Assembly (NCBI GenBank): GCA_000934455.1
Contig: KN889079.1
Location: forward strand, 52,981 to 74,236
Length of the DNA stretch: 21,256 bases
Source: Apostichopus parvimensis
Taxonomy: Eukaryota; Echinodermata; Holothuroidea; Aspidochirotida; Stichopodidae
Direction of reading: 5' to 3'
Below the pieces are notes generated by a model. It made no database searches and was not told the origin of the DNA. It saw only the letters and a list, made by a program, of their open reading frames with translations. Shown here piece by piece: positions 9,501-18,268 of the stretch; position 1 is the stretch's first letter, and each line of letters opens with the position of its first letter. The position numbers and the translations under genes are program-made.

Positions 9501-12500
9501 AAATAAATTCTTCATAGCTGACAGGCAAACAAAATGGCCTGCATTTGATGCATGCAACAACAGATTTCAGAGGATATAAAATAGAAATATGTCACAATAT
9601 TGACATATTTTAATGACATATATATATTTATTGACATAGACAATATTGACGTAGTGTCAGTTACATGTAAGATGCGGCTGGCAAGTACTACTCTGAACAC
9701 CGCATGACTTAGTTGAAGCGTCAATTCCAATGGTTCGCCGAGGGTTACATCTAACACCAAGCATTTCAGGAAGTAAATGGTAAATTTGAAACCTTCATTA
9801 CCAGTATACTGCCTGAAATACCCGGGGACAGATATGTTTTAAACTGCTGGTTGTGAGATCCACTCCAGTCCATTGGAGTTCTTGCCTTGGTCCAAACATC
9901 CCAATCAAGGATACACCGACCTCTCAAATAATACATTGATTTTATTACGAAGAAAAATTAAAAATCTAAACCTTTTCATCGTGAAGGAATGTGCTTCTCT
10001 TCTCCATCACAGCTTCAACTGCTTTATTGATTGCTGTCATCCATTCTTCCTTCTCCTCTGGTGAGCTGGAAAAAAAAAAAGTCACTGGATTATAGATTCA
10101 TATTAACCAACCCATGTAATATTGAAACTTCTATATATTCATAAGAGAATAGCTATGACCAATATACTGGCATAAATCTCCTATTTATATAGAACCGATA
10201 GATTGTTTGGCCAATTTTATTGCTAGCAAATAGTTTTTAAGAAGTTTCTAAGAAATTGGTAATGGTGAAGGAGGGATGAGGGGCAAGGAGCCTTAGAAGA
10301 CCAATAGAGCGCATATTTTGTTTATGACCTTCAAGACTTCAGTGAGATCGGGATTTTACCTAGCAGCAAGAGTGAACGACCGTTCCACACTGATGATGTT
10401 GAATTCATTTTCATGGTCCCTTATTTGTTGAGGTTCTGTTACCTGAAGAAACAAAATTTGTAAGAATATGATTATAGCACAATCTCAGTTGTCCTTAAAA
10501 ATAGTCTTGCATAACCACCCAATTTGCCCCATATTCAGTACATTGGTCATTTGATAATCGCTCTCTTTTCGTTTACAAGATAAACACATTTGAAGTTTTG
10601 ATAAATCTGGCAAACTATGATGTAGAGTGTTGCGCTCATCAAAATATCTTAACTTGACCCTGAAGAAGCTAACCCCTAATTACCAGCCCAAATATATCAT
10701 TTGAATGAGGAAAAAATTCAACTAATCCCCAAAAGCGTGTTCATTGTTCTAAGAACAAAGATTGTAGAAATAAGAATAAGACTAAGGCAAGTCATTTATA
10801 CTTTGACATCAAAAATGTGCATAATAAAGCATAATTAATTAGCTAATTTTAATTCATAAATAAAACTAGAACTAAGAAAAGACAACCAACGGAGGCATCT
10901 CAATCCACATTGTTAAGTATCTTTTGATAATTGAATGCTGAAGAACAGCAAAGTTAATTCCTTGCTTTGAACGGTTTCAAGAATATTTATAGATTATGGC
11001 TTACCTGCATGCCCTGCAGAGGTAACTCTGCCTTTAGTCTAAGTCCGGATGGGAAAGATGCAGTTGTCAATAGAACATCACTTAGCTGGAAGGAAAAAGT
11101 ACAAATAGCAGTGTAGAAGAGAGTGTTACATTTATGATATGTCAATTTGTACTATACAGCGCTAGACTAGTAAAAATTCAAAATTTACACTGGGAAGCCT
11201 GACAAGACTTTTCAGCCCGAATACAGCACCAGGCACATAGGCAGGGCTCAAAAATCTTTTAGTATTCTATGAGAGTCAAAAAAAGGTACTCACCAAAAAT
11301 AATTTCCTTTGTTGGAATTCCTTTCTTGATATCTTGTTCAGAATGCCTTCTTTGAGAAAAGTCTATAGAAAGAAAAAGTAGAACATATTATTCCACCGCT
11401 TAAACCAGTCAATACAATCAAAAAGGCGAAATCTCTTTGTTATACAAGTATAAGTATAACTGACCCTACCAGCATTATGAAAACGATGCTTTTCAAATTA
11501 GGATAACTACAAAACAATCCGCTACTTGGGGAAGTTGTTCTTCAAAGAAAGAGCTGTCATTTAAGCTAATGATGCTTAGGTTTTGTGTCGAAGGAAAGTT
11601 ATTAGGAAAAAAAGGTTTCACTGACCCTGCCAGGTTTCACGATGTCATGTTGACCGAGTAAACTGTGCTGAATGTTCAACAACTTCTCCAAATCATCCTG
11701 GAAGAGATAAACAAATTAATGATCAAATGAAATCATTGTTGGCTACAAAAGCACTTGTTTTGAGATGCCTTTATTAACAAGAAACATTTGTCCAAGCAAA
11801 GTGATCAACGAACCCTCATCTTGCATCTACCGAAAGTAAATACCAAGGTAGCTAGATCTGACTTTGCTGAGGAATTACAGATTAGTAAATGAAACATGCC
11901 ACGAAGTCTGTACTTATGGTAATATCTGTTGGAAAGTACACTCACCCCTGTTTTCATCAGATTGTTGACATGGCGGGCTACTTCACTGACAATACCCAAT
12001 GCAACTGAAAGTAAAAGTGATCACATTTTTAACTATGATTTAAGCTTTAAATACTGTCTGCATGCAAAATCGTAAGAAATCCTATGATACGTCCAGCCAA
12101 GCCTTGCTCCATACACAACATCTGAAAACAGTTTGACTACAAGATTGGCTCTGACGGGAGATGAACTTACAATAACCTTAAATACCATTCAACGACTTTC
12201 CAAGTAAAACTGACGCATGACTAAGAAGGTTGAAGGCCATGCTAAGAGGGCAATACAAGTTCACACATCTACTACTTGTTTTGGACAAGCTGCAAATGAG
12301 TAGTACTTAAAGATTTTCGGGGGGTTATAAAATAAGCAAATGAATGGAATATCTCTCATAACCGAACCACTGAAATATGAAGGTGCAATCCCATACAATG
12401 GGATAATAAAGGAATGGTGTTAGGTACACCTAAGCTGGAAATCAATAAATTTCCTTAACACTAACCTTTAGTGTCTTCATAGTCCTCCGAGCCTTCCTCT

Positions 12501-14722
12501 AGGTTCTTTTGATAATCTGGAATTATAGGAAAGTTAAATATGATGTTAAAGAAGATAACAAATGCCTGTGTGAGTTACAACAGAGTCACTAATTGTGTAC
12601 AAGGATGTCCAGTTGCTTACATAGAAAACCATCAAATTGTCTTGGTTTTCAATTAACAAAAGTTCTACAAGCCTACCTGTTAATAGAAGTCTGTACTGAG
12701 GTATCCGCTGGACCGGTTTCAGCATATAATGTCGCACCTGTAGGCTCTGGCATCTTGGACCGGCCTGTAGGAACAGGACGTATGGGAGAGAAGAGTGCTT
12801 CATTAGACAAGGCTATACCTTATATATTTTTGTACGCTTTAATATTTTGTAGGTACATTTACATTTTGTTCATCTTTATATTTTATAGGAACGTTTTCAT
12901 ATCTATGTATATTATTATACGTCTTATAATTGTTATTTACAATTTTTAATGTTTAGAGCTCTTGTTATCAACAAATATCCATTGTATATGATAACTGAAT
13001 AAATATCTATATATCTATCTGCCTATTAAATGGGTACAATCATATGATGACATCACCAGAAGAATGACAATGGATAAACATGTTCAGCGCAGGTTTCTTT
13101 TACTGTTAACTACCAGTCATCAAAGTTGTTGTACAAAGTTGATCAATTGACAGTAATGCAACCAGATTACAGCTGAATTGAAAGCTTCTTCCCCCCTTTT
13201 ACTTACCTCAAATTCTTTCACCGCAGCTTTGAAGTTTGGATATCGGTTGCATGCATCCTCCAACTCGGCTGTGAGCTTCTCAAAGTCCTTGATGTAGGTT
13301 GTGTACAGTTTCAAGTATGGACCCTTCTTGATAAACACATCTGCAACCTTTGGGTTCTCAGCCCTACATGAGAGAGAAAGCAATATGTAGTAAGACCCTA
13401 ATGCAGTTATATAGATCACAAGCTATATGTAGTATGTAGACCAGAGTGGCAGTACACATCAACCCTTTGGGTACCTACACGGTCAGTGGGTCAGTGGGGG
13501 GGGGGACTAACGGCACGAGACGAATGTTCTCCTGCCGTTAAAAAGTTTTGTTCCGAACCTCCATGTCAACCTCTACAGGGTTCACCATGAACATTGAGAA
13601 TTCTGTTACAACTTAGCAAGCAAGCTTCCCTATAAAAGAACAACCTCAGTATCATCTAGTTAATGATCTTAAAAGCAAGAAAAAGCATTCCCCCACTGAT
13701 GACCATCATTAACGTACATTGTATATACTCACCAATTAGCTATTCTCGCCTTGACGTCTGTGAGAAGCTCTTCATTGAACATTTGAAGCTGGGGAAGATA
13801 CCCTAGTATTTGGTCCAAAACCATCTTATCTATAACTGGTTGGCCATCAACTTGAGCATACTCTATGTGAGATTTGAAATCCTGCCAACGAAAAAAAAAA
13901 GGAAGACATATTCAACTAACCTTACAGAGTACCAAGTTCACCGGTTTAAAACTATTGCTAGAAATGTTATGTTGTCTTGACCTATCATTAAGTACAAATA
14001 GTTTATCCACCAAGGAAGACCATATTCTTTCTTTACAAGCTTACATAATTCTTCACAAAGAGATTATTGATAAGTAGATATTAAAACTGTATCAAATTTC
14101 AAAGACAAAATAACAAAAGACTGCTTCAGAAGAAAATGTGCCTTGCTGTCATCAAAGATGACCTAGCTATGAACCACATTCCTAGAGCAAGAAAGAGCCA
14201 ATCTTCTAAAATAAAAAATATTGTACAAAATTTCTCTACCATAATAAACTGCCACAGGAAATTATCATATCTAAGCTCAAAATGCAAGTTCTAGCCATCT
14301 TTTCTTCAACTAAATTACTGTGTATGAACAATGATTTTGCAGCATTTGTCGTACATTCAAACAGCCTTCACCGCTGATCGAAGACAATGACGAACGGATA
14401 AGGCCGCCATCACACCTCCAATGGTAACACCTTACACTACCAGCCTTAATTACAATTTAATTCCTTCCCTCATCCTGATGGAACAACACTCACCTCATTG
14501 AGGAGTCTCAAGACATCAACAAAGACCGCCTCTGAACCTTTTATCTCTTTGGCCACTTGGTAAGCTTTCTTCCTTTCCTTCGAGAGAGTGCTCATGAAAG
14601 CGGCATCGTCTGCCTCTGCTTCCGATTCCTCCGCTCTACTGCTGCTCCTCTCGTCGTCTGAAAACTCGTCATCAAAGTCCGAGTCGTAGTCATCTTCCTC
14701 CGCCAGGCTCTCACTCCTGTTG
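6518..14722 (-). CDS. FGD6: FGD6-like FYVE, RhoGEF and PH domain protein (3' part of gene, 18 exons)
   Basis: This is the span of a multi-exon gene; individual exons are listed separately. The joined coding sequence is 1831 bases, giving 609 residues and a TGA stop, with phase kept at all 17 junctions. Residues 1-50 are an acidic, serine-rich linker. About 51-243 is the DH domain, including the conserved helix '[15 protein letters not shown]'. About 268-375 is PH1, with the conserved Trp at 354. About 422-478 is a FYVE finger with WxxD (422-425), RRHHCR (443-448), RVC (473-475) and eight zinc-ligand cysteines. About 515-608 is PH2, with its Trp at 598. FGD proteins activate Cdc42-type Rho GTPases through DH-PH and bind phosphoinositide membranes through FYVE and PH. 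Assignment to FGD6 rather than FGD1-5 rests on my memory of the vertebrate sequence through the DH domain and PH2. The large N-terminal part is absent from the visible sequence. Confidence 0.85.
7004..7074 (-). CDS. FGD6: Exon Q: PH2 beta strands
   Basis: It runs from acceptor CATTCAG to donor GTAAGTTT and is 71 bases, entering in phase 0 and leaving in phase 2. It encodes [10 protein letters not shown]...[11 protein letters not shown] plus a split Glu. The 'FKAD' segment matches the last PH strand before the C-terminal helix. If the donor were read through, the next codon would be a TAA stop, so correct splicing is needed to include the final 13 codons. Confidence 0.85.
7208..7318. repeat. 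41-bp tandem repeat in an intron
   Basis: Two adjacent copies start at 7208 and 7249 with 'TGTTACGCCTGA.TTT'. Each contains 'GAATGTTGCTCAT.GAGTC'. A shorter partial copy follows to about 7318 ('TCTGGAATGTTACGC'). It lies about 80 bases from the 3' end of exon P on the gene strand. Confidence 0.8.
7397..7576 (-). CDS. FGD6: Exon P: main part of second PH domain
   Basis: A 180-base phase-0 exon with acceptor CCTAAACAG and donor GTAAGT. It encodes 60 residues including '[18 protein letters not shown]', '[17 protein letters not shown]' and 'FPLIGF', a typical PH beta-sheet core. Basic residues in the first loop (KEKKSWKR) suit phosphoinositide binding, which is an inference from the fold. This is among the exons closest to what I recall of FGD6. 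Confidence 0.92.
7655..7736. repeat. TGCACT-rich degenerate repeat in an intron
   Basis: The stretch is built from variants of TGCAC and GCAGTG ('GTAGTGCACTATGCAGTG', 'AAGTGCACACTGTGC', 'ATGCAGTGCACC', 'ACACTGTAGTGTAC'). Repeat period is irregular, so it is simple-sequence-like DNA. Confidence 0.5.
7877..7962 (+). repeat. Dispersed repeat copy A (contains TGACGTCA)
   Basis: It shares with 18810-18860 (opposite strand) the 17-mer 'AATATACTTTGAACAGT' (7919-7935) and 'TGACGTCATC' (7953-7962), with TTCAGGA upstream in both. The spacing between the blocks differs, so these are diverged copies of one element. The TGACGTCA palindrome is the consensus cAMP response element, but nothing else suggests a promoter. 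Confidence 0.55.
8215..8303 (-). CDS. FGD6: Exon O: basic linker between FYVE and PH2
   Basis: 89 bases with acceptor GCTTCCAG and donor GTAATT (weak). It enters in phase 1 and leaves in phase 0. It encodes '[18 protein letters not shown]' followed by '[11 protein letters not shown]'. The Lys/Arg- and Ser-rich linker is consistent with the FYVE-PH2 spacer of FGD6, which I recall as basic and ending in a Leu-Lys-Glu-like motif. Confidence 0.8.
8547..8640 (-). CDS. FGD6: Exon N: second half of FYVE zinc finger
   Basis: 94 bases from acceptor ACAAACAG to donor GTGAGTATA, entering in phase 0 and leaving in phase 1. It encodes '[18 protein letters not shown]', then '[13 protein letters not shown]'. 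It supplies the last four cysteine ligands (CGNC and CDEC) and the RVC motif that completes the FYVE signature. Confidence 0.92.
8908..9010. repeat. Two adjacent hairpins in an intron
   Basis: Hairpin 1 has perfect 11-base arms, AAGCCTGTTAA (8908-8918) and TTAACAGGCTT (8924-8934), around a 5-base loop. Hairpin 2 has perfect 10-base arms, GCCAAGCAGT (8978-8987) and ACTGCTTGGC (9001-9010), around an internally palindromic CACATATATGTG. They may be parts of one decayed foldback element. Confidence 0.6.
9192..9341 (-). CDS. FGD6: Exon M: first half of FYVE zinc finger
   Basis: A 150-base phase-0 exon with acceptor TCATCAG and donor GTTAGT. It encodes 50 residues: an acidic lead ([11 protein letters not shown]), '[20 protein letters not shown]' and '[14 protein letters not shown]'. 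The WxxD, CxxC and RRHHCR motifs that bind phosphatidylinositol 3-phosphate in FYVE domains are all intact. Confidence 0.95.
9418..9492 (-). CDS. FGD6: Exon L: 75-bp symmetric exon between PH1 and FYVE
   Basis: The frame is open for 25 codons ([10 protein letters not shown]... ...MASIYEVYK), with a strong GTAAGC donor. It is phase 0 on both sides, so including or skipping it keeps frame. The acceptor is a tandem AG, TTTTCCAGTAG. Only the downstream TAG acceptor gives an open exon, because using the upstream CAG would start the exon with an in-frame TAG stop. I do not recall an equivalent segment in vertebrate FGD6, so it may be lineage-specific or alternative. Confidence 0.65.
9972..10065 (-). 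CDS. FGD6: Exon K: C-terminal helix of PH1
   Basis: 94 bases, entering in phase 2 and leaving in phase 0, with acceptor TTTTTCCAG and a weak donor GTTTAG. It encodes '[19 protein letters not shown]' then '[12 protein letters not shown]'. The Trp (residue 354) and following helix close the first PH domain. Confidence 0.88.
10360..10442 (-). CDS. FGD6: Exon J: middle strands of PH1
   Basis: 83 bases, entering in phase 0 and leaving in phase 2, with acceptor TTCTTCAG and donor GTAAAATCC. It encodes '[18 protein letters not shown]' then 'VERSFTLAA'. The 'VERSF.L.A' strand leads into the PH C-terminal helix, as in FGD proteins. Confidence 0.88.
10525..10883 (+). mobile_element. Old relative of the 20-kb MITE, in an intron
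   Basis: It is in reverse orientation to the element at 20052-20374. Shared text includes the 20-mer 'TGCCCCATATTCAGTACATT' (10525-10544), 'CACATTTGAA', 'GATAAATCTGG', 'ATTAGCTAAT', 'ATTCATAAATAAAAC' and 'AAGAAAAGAC', in the same order. It carries about 170 extra bases between about 10622 and 10810. I could not recognise its terminal inverted repeats, so it is a diverged and probably truncated copy. Confidence 0.75.
11005..11085 (-). CDS. FGD6: Exon I: PH1 strands
   Basis: 81 bases, phase 0 on both sides, with acceptor TTCCTTCCAG and donor GTAAGCC. It encodes '[19 protein letters not shown]' then 'ELPLQGMQ'. It corresponds to the part of PH1 where FGD proteins have 'FNDALLYTT', here diverged. 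Confidence 0.85.
11294..11362 (-). CDS. FGD6: Exon H: first strands of PH1
   Basis: 69 bases, phase 0 on both sides, with acceptor CTATAG and donor GTGAGTACC. It encodes '[18 protein letters not shown]' then 'RKLFL'. 'FLKEGIL.K.SRK' is the usual start of the PH domain directly after DH in this family. Confidence 0.9.
11626..11697 (-). CDS. FGD6: Exon G: DH-PH junction
   Basis: 72 bases, phase 0 on both sides, with acceptor CTCTTCCAG and donor GTCAGT (less usual). It encodes '[18 protein letters not shown]' then 'IVKPGR'. This joins the last DH helix to PH1. Confidence 0.88.
11946..12004 (-). CDS. FGD6: Exon F: C-terminal DH helix
   Basis: 59 bases, entering in phase 1 and leaving in phase 0, with acceptor TACTTTCAG and donor GTGAGTGT. 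It encodes '[19 protein letters not shown]', a DH alpha-6 type helix. Confidence 0.88.
12466..12516 (-). CDS. FGD6: Exon E: DH domain micro-exon
   Basis: 51 bases, phase 1 on both sides, with acceptor AATTCCAG and donor GTTAGT. It encodes '[16 protein letters not shown]' flanked by split codons. It is too short to stand out as an open frame. It was found by continuing the DH reading frame, and it fits the 'D.YEDT' region that follows the conserved DH helix. Confidence 0.85.
12677..12764 (-). CDS. FGD6: Exon D: conserved DH helix (CR3)
   Basis: 88 bases, entering in phase 0 and leaving in phase 1, with acceptor TTCCTACAG and donor GTAGGC. It encodes '[18 protein letters not shown]' then '[11 protein letters not shown]'. 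This is the most conserved DH region and a GTPase contact surface in RhoGEFs; the key Lys, Pro, Gln, Arg and Tyr are present. Confidence 0.95.
13207..13363 (-). CDS. FGD6: Exon C: DH middle helices
   Basis: 157 bases, entering in phase 2 and leaving in phase 0, with acceptor CTCATGTAG and donor GTAAGTAAA. It encodes '[20 protein letters not shown]', '[20 protein letters not shown]' and '[12 protein letters not shown]'. The 'F.KKGPYLK.Y..YIK.F' pattern is the one I remember from FGD6. Confidence 0.94.
13733..13881 (-). CDS. FGD6: Exon B: DH helices 2-3
   Basis: 149 bases, entering in phase 0 and leaving in phase 2, with acceptor TCGTTGGCAG and donor GTGAGTATA. It encodes '[20 protein letters not shown]', '[20 protein letters not shown]' and 'TDVKARIAN' plus a split Trp. 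It continues exon A directly into the DH fold. Confidence 0.93.
14494..14722 (-). CDS. FGD6: Exon A: acidic linker and start of DH (5'-most visible exon)
   Basis: 229 bases, with acceptor CATTCTTCAG after a T-rich tract and donor GTGAGTGT. It enters in phase 2 and leaves in phase 0. It encodes an Asp/Glu/Ser-rich segment ('[20 protein letters not shown]'), then '[20 protein letters not shown]' and '[15 protein letters not shown]'. The last part is the first DH helix (CR1). A Met at residue 43, eight residues before the DH domain, could serve as a start in a short isoform, but nothing in the sequence favours that. The upstream exon is not found within the window. Confidence 0.9.
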
Positions 14723-17700
14723 CTGAAGAATGTAAGAAAATATATGGAAAAAGAGTTATTCCAATGTAAGATACTAAAATAGGTGATTTTAAGCGATCCA
14801 CAAATGTATCTTTTTCGTGCTAAACACTGTTCACAGATTCATTAAGAATCCCTACACAATGGAATCATGAACTAAATATACATAATATACTCAACTGATG
14901 CTGTATGATTGTCAGAATCAAAATCCCTTTATGTTTATTACAGAGCAAGTGATCAATGCCAAAGCCATTAATGCATCTCTCACCACTGGCCACAATACCA
15001 TACCAGACCAATCCTTGCTGTCTAAAGAACTACATGGACAATTAACTGAATGTATCATCAATTAAAAAGAAAATGCACAACTTGTTTATCCTGTCCATTT
15101 TAAGCAATCTCCCTTCCCCCCACCCAATGGGTAATAATCAAACAACTTTAAAAATGGCAGACTGCTTTATGAGCATTTCTTTCTTAGTCTGCCGACCACA
15201 TTAGTGAGATACCAATGTATTACATAACATCTGTTTGCAGAGTGGATGGAGTTAATAAGCAGTCCAGAGTATAAAACCACATGGCCATCTGCTATTGGTC
15301 AATACTTAGACCCATTCATGAGGAGGCCAGGGGGCATAGATCAAAGTGATTACAAACGGCTAGCTTTTGAAAATGATTACTCAATGAATGGGAGACAAAA
15401 GGGCCAGGCATACAGCTGCTGCATGATGCTGCCTGTTGACTGCACAGAGGGGCTTGTTGTGTGCATACATATATATGGATTCAGCATGGCTCTTGTGTGC
15501 ATACATATGGATTCAGCAACCATGTACCTCTGTAGTGGTTTGAAATGATTCCCCTATTTGGAATGATTCCTCAAAAAATTTTTACTCAAAGAGATCACTT
15601 GACCAGATTTGAAAATGGCTGTACTTCTGCAGAGGGTGTGGTCCCACAAGGCAAGCAGCTGACATGCAACCAGAACATGAATATTAACCAACTAGTTACT
15701 GGTTGGAAAGGATGCATAAAACATTGAGCACATGGCAGGGCAAAATGGTCTGAACAGGGCAAGAAGGTGGGAAGGCTATACTACTATTGTACCATCAAGC
15801 AAAACTCTGCAAAAGTGTTGCCATTCATTTGTCAAATTATGACAAAACAATCCATTGACAACACAAGTTGATGCTAAGAAAAGTTTTATAATGGATGCAA
15901 CAAAACATTCCCCCCAAAATTGAGTATTACTAAATAACAAGAAGCAAGCCCACAGAAATGTCAGCCTTAAATTGATCAAATATATGAAGTAGAAGAGTCG
16001 TGGCTATATTAAAACGGACCTTCCGATCCATAAGGGTCTAAACAATAATATATCATAATTATACATCAATGGACTGCAAGGTTCATATCAAATAACAAAA
16101 TTTTTTTTTTTTTTTTCAAATTTCATTTGTACTAGTTCATGAGAAGATGCCATGGGAATAAACCTTGCTGAGACTACTGCATATTGAGATCCAATCCTTG
16201 CTCATTCAAAAAGTAAAAGGTAAATTGTAGGAAACAATTTACCATTAAGAACACGAGGGATCAAGTCTTACTTCCACCTATGGATTGTATGATAAAATTA
16301 TTCGCAGCAACCAACAGTTACTTGTCTCGTGGCAAACACCCGACTACTATAGAACTTAACTAACTTGTACCTAAGTTAAGGGATGTGAATTTATTTGGTG
16401 TTAGTACTTATTTGGCGGCTGTAATAACCTACAAAAAAATAAATGGAAATTAGAGGATAAAATGGCCGCATTTCCCCACCACCTGGTAAGTTATTAGAGT
16501 CACAAACTTCTTTCACATATGATAACAAATTCCTAAATATAATGCATAGATTTTATCATGAATATTCATCAAAAGTAAGCATGTTCAAATGTCTTCTATT
16601 CCTTTCCACTCCTCAAGAGGATTTCCAGATTATCATAATTAACCAAAGTATGCTACTGTAAAAAATTCTTTTTTGAAAGAAATCTACTGATCCACAGATC
16701 AGCCAGTAAACACAAATGAAACAAAAGGAAAGGAGAGCTAAAAATGTAATAGCAATAGATAATGATATATTACTTTAGGATGATGACAAATACAAAACAA
16801 AATTAAATTAAATTAAATGATATATATCACTGAAAGTACCTTGAAAATCTTGACACACAACCATCTCTGAAGCAATCATTTTGGGGTGGGTCTCTCTCTC
16901 TCTCACTCTAGCAGGCAGGCAGGCAGGCACATTCTTGCTGGAGAGTCCACTCTCAATGAGATCCAAGTAACATGTGGCTTGTACTGCCACATCACACAGC
17001 ATTCACTGCTAACACACCCACCTTATCTGTGATCAGGTAACTGACCATGCATTCACAGATTATATAACATTACATAACATTACACAACTGGACAAACACT
17101 CAGACAGTGCCCATAGTGTTAGCAATGGTTATTTTAGTGAAAGAAAGTCCAGGGTAGCCAAGCTCATAAGGCCTTTAGAATTTACACATGCATAAATTCC
17201 AGTTTGTACTGAGTAACTTATTATATAGTGTTCACAGGCAAGGGCGAGTTTTCTGTGTGTTCAAGCAAAGACACAATCATACTGGTCTGTGTCTTGTCCA
17301 CTGTGGTCAATACCTGCTAATAAAACTGACCCAACCTTCGGATTACATAATCAATAAGGAACTTAGCTGCAACTTTATCTGTGTGTTACAGACACATTGA
17401 ACAATTAAGAGTACTGCTTGGAGATATATATGTATGTTCAAGTTAACAACGCCTCTTTTGATTACATGAGAAAGATATGGGAACTGAGATTATGTAGGAA
17501 TCATTGTTAAGCAGGACATTCAACACTGTGATAGATAAACTTCTCAAATGACCCCCAATTAGAGTAATAATTACAATATATGCATATTAAAATAGAACTT
17601 CTTCTGGGAGTTAAAATGGAACACACTCAAATTTGCAGCAAGTGAACAAATGATTTCTGTGTCCTTTTCTAATTAGCCAAAATTTAGTCTCAAAATTATT

Positions 17701-18086
17701 CAAAGAGAGAAAATAAAAATTATACAATTATACACAGATTAAGGGGCCTGAATAAGGTATCGGTAGAATATTTACTGTAATCAACAGGGGACTCGGTGGA
17801 AATCTGTTCTGACTGTATGCTTCAAACATAAGGCTCAGTACCTAAATATGGTGTTATTACTGCATTTTTGGCAATTAGTTAATTTCACGTCAAATTTGTG
17901 TAAAACACAACTTTTTCACTTCTTTGCAAGTCCTGCTGGGCTTTAACATGACTTAAATAAATAAATATATAAATTAGAACAAATGATTTGCTTTCATTCA
18001 GTTGACACTTTGGTAGATTATGTAGTAAATGATTATGTATTGAAATTAGATTATGTAGTGAATATTATGTAGTGAATTTAGATTTA
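14723..18086. other. Upstream intron or flank, no exon recognised
   Basis: AT-rich DNA upstream of exon A on the gene strand. Open frames at 15246-15548, 15545-15727 (plus) and 16808-17002 (minus) show no domain or plausible splice continuation into exon A. It contains a 16-T run (16101-16116), an AATTA-type run (about 16801-16818) and microsatellites at 16891-16929. If the gene's N-terminal exon lies upstream, this is intron. Confidence 0.5.
16891..16929. repeat. Compound microsatellite (TC)n and (GCAG)n
   Basis: A TC run (16891-16904) is followed, after a short gap, by about five GCAG units (16911-16929). Confidence 0.85.
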
Positions 18087-18268
18087 GGGGGTGGGTGGAG
18101 GTGGGGTGGGGGTCACCTCTCCTTTTCAATCCCACTCAGGAAAAAGTAGTTATTAGCATAAATTTGAATGCAGACCTAATTTATAATCTTAATATACCTC
18201 AGAATGCACCATATAGTTTGATATGGGAGGGGGGGTGGGGGAAATGGGTGGGTTGGAGGGAGGAGAGG
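18087..18268 (+). other. Two G-rich tracts with quadruplex potential
   Basis: At 18087-18112 four or more runs of at least three G are separated by 1-7 bases ('GGGGGTGGGTGGAGGTGGGG' and on). At 18225-18268 another set of G runs includes 'GGGAGGGGGGGTGGGGG', 'GGGTGGG' and 'GAGGG'. Both fit the pattern G3+N1-7 repeated four times. They are about 110 bases apart on the plus strand, which is antisense to the gene. Confidence 0.6.

Noticed and set aside
12593-12949. 118-codon plus-strand open frame
   Set aside because: It is antisense to the conserved DH exon at 12677-12764 and ends in AT-rich intron; the DH reading on the minus strand explains the conserved part.
15246-15548. 100-codon plus-strand open frame
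   Set aside because: No recognisable domain, repetitive text near its end (two similar 'GTGCATACATAT' segments), and no splice or promoter support. Length is not unusual for chance in 21 kb.
16808-17002. Minus-strand open frame as a possible upstream exon of the FGD6-like gene
   Set aside because: It crosses the GCAG and TC microsatellites and has no clear donor joining exon A in phase 2.
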